Source: Nocardioides sp. (GTDB lineage Bacteria; Actinomycetota; Actinomycetes; Propionibacteriales; Nocardioidaceae). Taken from it: a stretch of DNA of 64,000 nt. Each line of letters starts with the position of its first letter. Position 1 is the stretch's first letter. The notes beneath the pieces were generated by a model. It saw only the letters and a program-made list of their open reading frames with translations, did not search any database and was not told the origin of the DNA. The translations under genes were made by a program, and so were the position numbers. Positions 63,031 to 64,000 of this stretch are shown one piece after another. The DNA lies in the NCBI RefSeq assembly GCF_014360585.1, contig NZ_JACIXG010000006.1, positions 1 through 64,000 of the forward strand. The letters are read 5' to 3'.

Positions 63031-63121
63031 TTCTCGACATGCCCCGGAGTCAAGGACGGCCTTCGGCCGCCGGCTTCGCCGGTCGCCTTTGGCGATCCTT
63101 GACACCGGACCATGTCGAGAA
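63031..63121. repeat. 91-nt multibranched palindromic element
   Basis: Imperfect outer arms (63031-63056, TTCTCGACATGCCCCGGAG...; 63096-63121, TCCTTGACACCGGACCATG...) enclose three small hairpins in a row: CGGCC-TTC-GGCCG (63057-63069), CCGGC-TTC-GCCGG (63070-63082) and CGCC-TTT-GGCG (63084-63094). The fold would be a four-way junction. A further GTGGCCC-TTC-GGGCCAC hairpin is at 63208-63224. It may be a REP-like DNA element or a structured RNA. Confidence 0.6.
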
Positions 63122-63367
63122 AAAAGATGGCTGGCTATCGGGGCGGCGGCCCGGGTGTGGCGCAGCGGATTCGTTCCTGGGAACGGTGATGCGCGTGGGG
63201 TGTGAGGGTGGCCCTTCGGGCCACTTACCATCCACAGGTATGAGGCCGTTCGCTGACCGAGGAAAGGCGGTTGACCTGCGCATATAAGTAGATTCACGGA
63301 GTCGGAAGGAGTAGAATCAGACCCATCACGACACGCCTCTGAACACGCCGGAAAGGAGGGGCGGCGG

Positions 63368-63766
63368 ATGAGCCTCGAACCCGAGATCAACCACTGGGGA
63401 ACCAACCCCGAGGACCCGATCGACGCAGAGCTCGCCGCCCTGGAGTCCTCCCTCGACACCCTGCTCACCAGGGACCCTGCCTATTGGCGCACCGGTCAGA
63501 AGAAGGACCGGTTGAAGCGGCTGGAGATCATTCAGGCCAAGCAAGCCGCGTTGAAGCTGCGGGTCCTTGCTGTCTCGGGTGACATCGCTGAGGAGACCGG
63601 TGCGAAGGATGTCTCGGGGTGGATGTGGACCGAGCTGTTGGTCGACAAGAAGGTCGGGCGTGCCGAGGTGAAGCTCGCCACCGGGGTTGCGAGGTACGAG
63701 CTCGTCGCCGCCGGCCTTGCTGAGGGTGTGGTGTCCCCCGACAAGGCGAGGGTGATCGTCAAAGCG
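63368..63766 (+). pseudogene. DUF222/13E12-type (HNH endonuclease) gene interrupted by an insertion sequence
   Basis: ATG 63368 (with GGAGG 8 nt upstream) opens a frame resembling DUF222 proteins, which usually run several hundred residues and end in an HNH nuclease domain: ELAALESSLDTLL, KRLEIIQAKQAALKLRVL, AWARL-like SGWMWTELL, and VVSPDKARVIVKA. The similarity stops at 63766 and the frame ends at TAA 63788-63790 inside the sequence of an insertion element. The rest of the gene should resume beyond the element. Confidence 0.75.
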
Positions 63767-64000
63767 GGGGGTGTCAGATGGTCTGTGTAAGCGGTCGGTC
63801 TCAGCAAAGGAACGATGATGACTGCTGTGACCGAAGGGACCGGGCGACCGGACTACAAGAAGGCGGCCGCTGCTCGGCGTGCTGATCGGGCAGACCTGCC
63901 AGGGGCGAGGGCTGCTGCGGAGTTCGCTGCGTCGGGGGCGATGGATGAGTTGTTCGCCAAGATCGATGCCGGTGAGATCGAGCTGACCGGCGATGGAGGG
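63767..64000 (+). mobile_element. left end of an IS256-family insertion sequence (continues past the window)
   Basis: Sequence from about 63767 (GGGGGTGTCAGATGGTCTGT) no longer fits the DUF222 gene. It has a GTGTCA...TGTGTAAG end typical of actinobacterial IS256-like terminal repeats. A transposase start follows 45-50 bp later. The IS256 family makes 8-9-bp target duplications, so TCAAAGCG or a longer form should recur after the right end. The boundary is uncertain by a few bases. Confidence 0.7.
63818..64000 (+). CDS. IS256-family transposase, 3'-truncated by the window edge
   Basis: The first 61 residues are visible. After a Lys/Ala/Arg-rich start (RPDYKKAAAARRADRADLPG) comes GAMDELFAKIDAGEIELTGDGG, which resembles the N-terminal region of IS256/mutator-type transposases, just before the usual KAALERGL...LGYE segment. 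AAAGGA at 63806-63811 favours ATG 63818; ATG 63815 is in frame. The DDE catalytic domain lies outside the window. Confidence 0.75.
   Translation, partial: MTAVTEGTGRPDYKKAAAARRADRADLPGARAAAEFAASGAMDELFAKIDAGEIELTGDGG

Overview
The window is a dense, very GC-rich actinobacterial chromosome segment. The gene content (IdeR/DtxR-type iron box, TlyA, SteA/MctB, AfsR-like regulator, Lcp-like oxygenase) and gene order fit an actinomycete. Dispersed repeats built on the motif GGTCGAGCTTGTCGAGACC make a Nocardioidaceae (Nocardioides-like) host my best guess; that is inference. The order follows the Mycobacterium tuberculosis backbone as I know it: infC-rpmI-rplT-tsnR, pheST, argC-(J)-BDFRGH, mpg, HAD, tlyA, nadK, recN, steA/mctB, pyrG, nudix, xerD, parA, scpAB, rluB. 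Lineage-specific blocks are inserted between these.

Layout. 1-3.4 kb: a truncated SGNH hydrolase, a minus-strand operon (membrane protein, P-loop kinase, aldose epimerase) and an SseB-like gene. 3.4-6 kb: infC-rpmI-rplT-rRNA methyltransferase, with a leader carrying a perfect intrinsic terminator and an AUC start codon for IF3. 6-9.6 kb: a MerR/sliding-clamp fusion with its own MerR operator, a Tat-exported Lcp-like rubber oxygenase and an orphan histidine kinase. 9.7-13.6 kb: a ferric-siderophore ABC importer behind an iron box. 13.7-17.5 kb: pheST with a 59-nt 5' hairpin. 17.6-24.9 kb: threonine aldolase, an AfsR-like regulator, a drug-type ABC exporter whose ATPase has lost its Walker A region, a LOG phosphoribohydrolase and a DinB-like protein. 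25-32.6 kb: the arginine operon, lacking argJ. 32.7-44 kb: mpg, an SSB-like gene behind DnaA boxes, DUF1015, HAD, tlyA, nadK, recN, a fused SteA-MctB protein and pyrG. 44-51.5 kb: an alpha-glucan/trehalose operon, an SRPBCC protein and an M1 aminopeptidase. 51.5-61.3 kb: nudix, ald, xerD, a Ski2-like helicase, parA, an RHH-like protein, scpA, scpB and rluB. 61.3-64 kb: a short threonyl-tRNA synthetase behind a threonine attenuator, a repeat-rich gap, and a DUF222 gene broken by an IS256-family element that runs off the end.

The most unusual observations are: (i) three intergenic arrays (near 6.05, 40.22 and 53.49 kb) with the same geometry, three units per arm, arms inverted and evenly spaced about one centre, but different unit sequences and periods; (ii) an 86-bp intergenic repeat at argC/argB and tlyA/nadK that runs from the upstream stop to the downstream GTG start and supplies the ribosome-binding site, one copy lying exactly where argJ would be expected; (iii) a leaderless-looking 16-codon peptide with three consecutive Thr codons and a terminator in front of an editing-less ThrRS; (iv) an infC leader attenuator with an AUC start; (v) an out-of-frame deletion scar in an ABC ATPase.

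All calls come from reading the sequence; no database search was possible.
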